A DNA stretch of 8,653 bases from DASQVO01 sp035640715 (GTDB lineage Bacteria; Actinomycetota; Actinomycetes; Streptosporangiales; Streptosporangiaceae), in contig DASQVO010000325.1 in the NCBI GenBank assembly GCA_035640715.1, forward strand, positions 1-8,653, in the 5' to 3' direction. A model generated the notes under the pieces. That model had not been told where the DNA came from and did not search any database. It saw only the letters and a program-made list of their open reading frames with translations. The stretch's first letter is position 1, and every line of letters begins with the position of its first letter. Below are positions 5,590-8,653 of this stretch, in pieces. The position numbers and the translations under genes are program-made.

Positions 5590-7419
5590 GTGGAGGCGGC
5601 GGTGGACGGCGGTCGTCCCGGAGCCGAAGCGGTACTGGACGGCCTGGACCCCGAGCAGCGCGAGGCAGCGCTGGCGGCGCGGGGGCCGGTATGCGTGCTC
5701 GCAGGCGCCGGGACAGGGAAGACACGGGCGATCACGCACAGGATCGCCTACGCGGCGCTGGCCGGGCTGGTGGATCCCGCGCGGGTCCTCGCGCTCACGT
5801 TCACCGTGCGGGCCGCCGGCGAGCTCCGGGGGAGGCTGCGCCAGCTCGGCGGCACAGGCCTGGGCACGGAGACGGTACGGGCGACAACCTTCCATTCCGC
5901 CGCATTGCGGCAGCTCACCTACTTCTGGCCCCGTGTGGTGGGCGGCCGGCCCCCGCGCCTGGCCGAGTCCAAGCTGCCGTTGCTCAGCGAGGCTGTGCGC
6001 GTGCTGCGGCTGAGCACCGGCAACGGGGTGCTCGCCGACGTCGCGGCGGAGATCGAATGGGCGAAGGTGAACCAGGTCAGGCCCGACGGGTACGCCGCGG
6101 CCGCGGCCAGCGCGGGCCGGCCGCCCGGCGCCGTCGGCACGGATGGCATGGCGGCGCTCTATGACACATATGAGCGGCTGCGGCGGGAGCGCCAGCTGAT
6201 CGACTTCGAGTCTGTCCTGGAGCTGACGGCAGCGATCCTGGCCGAGAGCCGCCAGGCGGCCGATCAGGTCCGCGCTTCCTTCCGGTACTTCGTCGTAGAC
6301 GAGTACCAGGATGTCAACCCGCTGCAGAAGCTGCTGCTGGACGTCTGGCTGGGGGACCGCGACGACCTGTGCGTGGTCGGCGACCCGCATCAGACGATCT
6401 ATTCCTTCACCGGGGCCACGCATCGGTACCTCACCAGTTTCACTGCAGAGTTCCCCGATGCGACGGTCGTGCGCCTCATCCGCGACTACCGGTCAACCCC
6501 GCAAGTAGTGGCGCTGGCCAATCAGCTGGTCAGCGCCGCCGGTCGCGAATCCGGGCCGGGAGCCGGGCGAGGGGGCGGGCGCGGAGCCGGGATGCCGGCG
6601 GCAGCTCCGCTCGTCGCGCAGCGGCCGCCCGGGCCGGAGCCTGTGCTGGCCGCCTACGATGACGAGCTTGCCGAAGCCGAGGGCGTCACCGCTCACGTGC
6701 GCTCGCTCATCGACGGCGGCGTCCCGGCGCGGGAAATCGCCGTGCTCGTGCGCATCAACGCGATGCTGGAGCGGTTCGAGCATGCGTTCAGCGAGACGGG
6801 AGTGCCCTACCAGGTGCGGGGATCGGAGCGCTTCTATGAACGGCCAGAGGTACGCCAGGCCATCATGCTGCTGCGCGGAGCGCTGCGCGGGACGCCGGCG
6901 GGCGAGGGCGCCCGCCCGCTTCCGGCCGCGGTGCGCGACGTCCTCTCCGGACTGGGGCTCACGGCGGCCGAGCCGGCCGGAGGCGGCACCAGCAGGCAGC
7001 GGTGGGAGTCGCTGGCCGCCATCGCCCAGCTGGCCGACGACATGCATGCCACCCGCCCGGGCGCGACGCTCGGCGACTTCACCGCCGAGCTCCAGCAGCG
7101 GGCGGCGCTGGGGCACGCGCCCGCGATGGACAGCGTGACGCTCGCGTCGATGCATGCGGCGAAGGGCCTCGAATGGGATGCGGTGATCCTTCCGGGCCTG
7201 GTGGAGGGAGTCGTGCCGATCGTTCACGCCCAGACGCCCGAAGCCGTGGAGGAGGAACGGCGGCTCCTGTACGTGGCCGTCACCCGGGCGCGTGAACGGC
7301 TGTTCCTGTCGTGGGCGGCGGCCCGCGCGCCGGGCGGCCGCCCGGCGCGGCAGCAGTCCCGTTTCCTTCCGGCACTGCGCCTGGCCGCGGGCCAGGGCAG
7401 GGCGGCGCGCGCCGGGTAA
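5590..7419 (+). CDS. uvrD2: UvrD2-type superfamily 1A DNA helicase lacking tetracysteine and HRDC regions
   Basis: The protein has 609 residues and unwinds DNA with ATP, moving 3' to 5' by family rule, in repair and replication. All SF1A motifs are in place: Q-motif around PEQREA (21-26), Walker A AGAGTGKT (38-45), Ia LTFT (69-72), II VDEYQD (236-241), III GDPHQTIYSFTG (264-275), IV IRDYRSTPQV (297-306), V TLASMHAAKGLEWD (517-530) and VI LLYVAVTRARERL (559-571). Phrases such as VCVLAGAGTGKTR, EIEWAKV, WLGDRDDL and TLASxHAAKGLEWDAV agree with mycobacterial UvrD2. That protein is about 700 residues and ends in a tetracysteine motif and an HRDC domain. This one stops soon after SRFLPAL (590-596) and contains only two Cys in total, so both regions are absent. 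A Gly-rich insert sits at 319-334. The GTG start has AGGAGG (5580-5585) 4 nt upstream. It is divergent from mrx1 and convergent with the Nudix gene. Confidence 0.92.
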   Translation: MEAAVDGGRPGAEAVLDGLDPEQREAALAARGPVCVLAGAGTGKTRAITHRIAYAALAGLVDPARVLALTFTVRAAGELRGRLRQLGGTGLGTETVRATTFHSAALRQLTYFWPRVVGGRPPRLAESKLPLLSEAVRVLRLSTGNGVLADVAAEIEWAKVNQVRPDGYAAAAASAGRPPGAVGTDGMAALYDTYERLRRERQLIDFESVLELTAAILAESRQAADQVRASFRYFVVDEYQDVNPLQKLLLDVWLGDRDDLCVVGDPHQTIYSFTGATHRYLTSFTAEFPDATVVRLIRDYRSTPQVVALANQLVSAAGRESGPGAGRGGGRGAGMPAAAPLVAQRPPGPEPVLAAYDDELAEAEGVTAHVRSLIDGGVPAREIAVLVRINAMLERFEHAFSETGVPYQVRGSERFYERPEVRQAIMLLRGALRGTPAGEGARPLPAAVRDVLSGLGLTAAEPAGGGTSRQRWESLAAIAQLADDMHATRPGATLGDFTAELQQRAALGHAPAMDSVTLASMHAAKGLEWDAVILPGLVEGVVPIVHAQTPEAVEEERRLLYVAVTRARERLFLSWAAARAPGGRPARQQSRFLPALRLAAGQGRAARAG

Positions 7420-7440
7420 GGCCGGTGCGCACGGGCCTGC

Positions 7441-7465
7441 GGCCGTCTCCTGGCATGCGACGGCC
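7441..7465. terminator. Weak hairpin between convergent helicase and Nudix genes
   Basis: GGCCGT (7441-7446) pairs with ACGGCC (7460-7465) across a 13-nt loop, in the 60-bp gap between the two convergent genes. It could act as a bidirectional transcription stop. There is no T-tract on either strand and the loop is long, so the call is tentative. Confidence 0.28.
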
Positions 7466-7479
7466 TGGGCATCCCGGAA

Positions 7480-7959
7480 CTAAGCGGTCCCCGGTGCCGC
7501 CTGCGCTTCTATCAGCTTCAGCAGCTCGGGCCATGATTGCGCCAGGCCGGGATGCAGCCGGTAGCCGTCCACGTCCCGGAGCGGTACCCAGCGCAGTTCG
7601 CTGGACTCCCAGCCAGACCGGACGGCCAGTGCCGCATCTTCAGCCAGTCGCACCGGGAAGGTCGTGTACGTCCATCCGCAGCGGCATTCAAAACGCTGGC
7701 TACCGGCCGCCTCGGCACCGGCCAGGTCCAGGCCGTCAGCCTCCTCGGCGGCCTCGCGCAGCGCCGCATGCCATGGCGTCTCGCCGTCCTCGATCGCGCC
7801 GCCGAGCGTTCCCCAGGTGCCGCCCTGATGGGTGCCGTAGCTGCGCAGCGCGAGCAGCACGCGCAGGCCACTGGACGCGGTAGCGAACGGCAGCAGCCCA
7901 GCCGCGCCCCGGACGCCCCAGTGCCGGCCGCGGGCCGGGCACAGCAGCCATGCGCTCAC
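7480..7959 (-). CDS. Nudix hydrolase
   Basis: The protein has 159 residues. A short N-terminal segment, CPARGRHWGVRGAAGLLPF (7-25), resembles the CPxCGxxHWGxxGAAGLL opening of many actinobacterial Nudix proteins, but the second Cys is Arg, so no zinc ribbon is likely. The Nudix box runs from Gly54 to about residue 77: G-AIEDG-E60-TPWHAAL-R68-E69-AA-E72-E73-ADGL. The metal-binding Glu residues are intact; one residue is inserted before the final Gly-Leu. These enzymes hydrolyse nucleoside diphosphates linked to another group, often clearing oxidised or toxic nucleotides. The substrate cannot be told from the box. It is shorter than NudC (NADH pyrophosphatase, roughly 300 residues), which lies by uvrD2 in Mycobacterium, so it is not simply that gene. 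The start is GTG at 7959. A TAGGCT sequence ends 7 nt upstream of it, so the mRNA may be leaderless. Confidence 0.87.
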   Translation of the reverse strand: MSAWLLCPARGRHWGVRGAAGLLPFATASSGLRVLLALRSYGTHQGGTWGTLGGAIEDGETPWHAALREAAEEADGLDLAGAEAAGSQRFECRCGWTYTTFPVRLAEDAALAVRSGWESSELRWVPLRDVDGYRLHPGLAQSWPELLKLIEAQAAPGTA

Positions 7960-8042
7960 CTATCCGAGCCTAACCGCCGCCCGGTGCGGAACCAGGTCCA
8001 GCGCTTGAGTGCAAGCTATAACGACACAGGTTGTTCGGTTTC

Positions 8043-8450
8043 TCAGCGGAACGGGTTGGTGACCCGGACGCCGCCGTAGTCCTGCCCGTCGTTGAGGTCT
8101 TCGGACAGGACCTGCGTGCAGCCCATCGCGCGGGCTGCCTCGATGATCGCGGCGTCCCAGGAGGAGAGCTGGAAGCGCCGGCGGGCGTCCAGGGCGGCCA
8201 TCATGATCCCGCTCGTGAGGTCATGGACGGGGAAGCGCTGGAACGACTCGATGAGCCGGACCGCCTGCGAGTGCCCGATGGCATCCGGGCGGCTCGCGCG
8301 GGTCGCCTGCACGTAGAACTCCTGGAGCACCTGGACCGACAGCGCCAGGTCGCGCCCGGCCAGGATGTCGCTGGCGCACTTGGCCTTGTCCTGCTCCGCC
8401 GGGTCGCGCGAGATCGCGTACAGCAGGACGTTCGTGTCAGCGAACCGCAC
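8043..8450 (-). CDS. vapC: VapC-type PIN-domain ribonuclease toxin
   Basis: The protein has 135 residues when started at GTG 8450, a normal PIN toxin length. The four acidic residues that bind Mg/Mn are present: Asp5 in RFADTNVLLYA, Glu44 in VLQEFYV, Asp99 in LSSWDAAIIEAA and Asp118 in VLSEDLNDGQ. The last motif pair, 'SWDAAIIEAARAMGCTQVLSEDL', is typical of active VapC proteins, which cleave tRNA or other RNAs when freed from the antitoxin. A longer open frame reaching 8549 is rejected because its extra N-terminus is Ser/Arg-rich and lies over the antitoxin gene. The chosen start overlaps the antitoxin end by 14 nt, the usual coupled arrangement. A GAGG 9 nt upstream may help initiation. Confidence 0.9.
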   Translation of the reverse strand: MRFADTNVLLYAISRDPAEQDKAKCASDILAGRDLALSVQVLQEFYVQATRASRPDAIGHSQAVRLIESFQRFPVHDLTSGIMMAALDARRRFQLSSWDAAIIEAARAMGCTQVLSEDLNDGQDYGGVRVTNPFR

Positions 8451-8653
8451 GGTCGTGTACCTCGTCGCGGCCCAGCCGGTCGGCGGCGCGGAACTGGCCG
8501 ATCTCGGCCTGGACCTCGCGCTGGAGCGCCTCGAGCCTGGCGAACTCATTCATCCGCCCGGACAGCTGCTCAAGGTAGGCGACGACCAGCGCGCTCACCG
8601 AGGTGTCACGCTGCGCGGCGGCGACCCTGGCATTGCGGTAGACGTCATCAGGA
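8437..8653 (-). CDS. vapB: Antitoxin of the VapC pair (partial; start lies beyond the window)
   Basis: A minus-strand frame read from 8652 is open to the TGA at 8437-8439 and overlaps the toxin start by 14 nt. The 71 visible residues begin DDVYRNARVAAAQRDTSVSALVVAYLEQL, which fits the ribbon-helix-helix plan (helix, turn at RDTSVS, second helix). They continue through an acidic, helical tail (EFARLEALQREVQAEIG) to HDRAVR. The tail would bind VapC and the N-terminal part the operator. Only the first few residues and the promoter are missing. The family is inferred from position and pattern. Confidence 0.82.
   Translation of the reverse strand, partial: PDDVYRNARVAAAQRDTSVSALVVAYLEQLSGRMNEFARLEALQREVQAEIGQFRAADRLGRDEVHDRAVR

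Noticed and set aside
5530..6423. Minus-strand open frame of 297 codons over the helicase
   Set aside because: It is the antisense shadow of the helicase motifs, with no domain of its own.
8003..8016. GCTTG-N4-CAAGC hairpin between vapC and the Nudix gene
   Set aside because: The stem is only 5 bp with no T-tract, so it is too weak to call a terminator.
8451..8549. Longer VapC start at 8549
   Set aside because: The added 33 residues are Ser/Arg-rich and lie wholly on the antitoxin frame; the GTG at 8450 directly precedes the conserved RFADTN motif.

Overview
The window is very GC-rich, third codon positions are mostly G or C, and GTG starts are common. It carries a mycoredoxin, a solo ANTAR protein and a UvrD2-type helicase. 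Together these point to a mycothiol-producing actinobacterium (Actinomycetota). The exact genus cannot be read from the sequence.

Layout. (1) 1-2232, plus strand: the end of a putative secretion or conjugation operon. It holds the Pro/Gly/Ser-rich tail of a cut-off upstream gene, a bitopic membrane protein with a C-terminal domain that could be NTF2/VirB8-like, and a membrane-anchored bifunctional wall hydrolase (lytic transglycosylase plus NlpC/P60). The genes are tightly packed, with an 11-nt gap and then a GTGA overlap. (2) 2276-4412, minus strand: a 5-methylcytosine DNA methyltransferase with no restriction partner in view, followed by a ribbon-helix-helix antitoxin and a Fic/Doc-like 'toxin' whose catalytic loop is almost entirely replaced. 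A 14-bp perfect palindrome with additional CGATA half-sites lies just upstream of the antitoxin and looks like its operator. (3) 4459-7959: housekeeping and stress genes. These are a solo ANTAR regulator, mycoredoxin Mrx1, a divergent UvrD2-type helicase and a convergent Nudix hydrolase. The mrx1-uvrD2 pairing is also known from Mycobacterium. The mrx1 promoter region contains GGGAAG-N18-GTT, close to the SigR/SigH thiol-oxidative stress consensus. (4) 8043-8653, minus strand: a VapBC-type toxin-antitoxin pair. The PIN toxin is complete and has all four acidic residues. The antitoxin runs off the window end.

How it fits together. The left third looks like accessory or mobile-element DNA (cell-wall-penetrating transfer apparatus, orphan methyltransferase, degenerate toxin-antitoxin pair). 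The centre looks like conserved chromosome devoted to redox and DNA maintenance. The right end is a second toxin-antitoxin locus. The most unusual points are the Fic-like protein without a Fic motif, the UvrD2-type helicase that stops before the usual tetracysteine and HRDC regions, the SigR-like promoter in front of mrx1, and the winged-helix-like tail on the methyltransferase. No tRNA, rRNA, CRISPR array, transposase, integrase or attachment site was seen.
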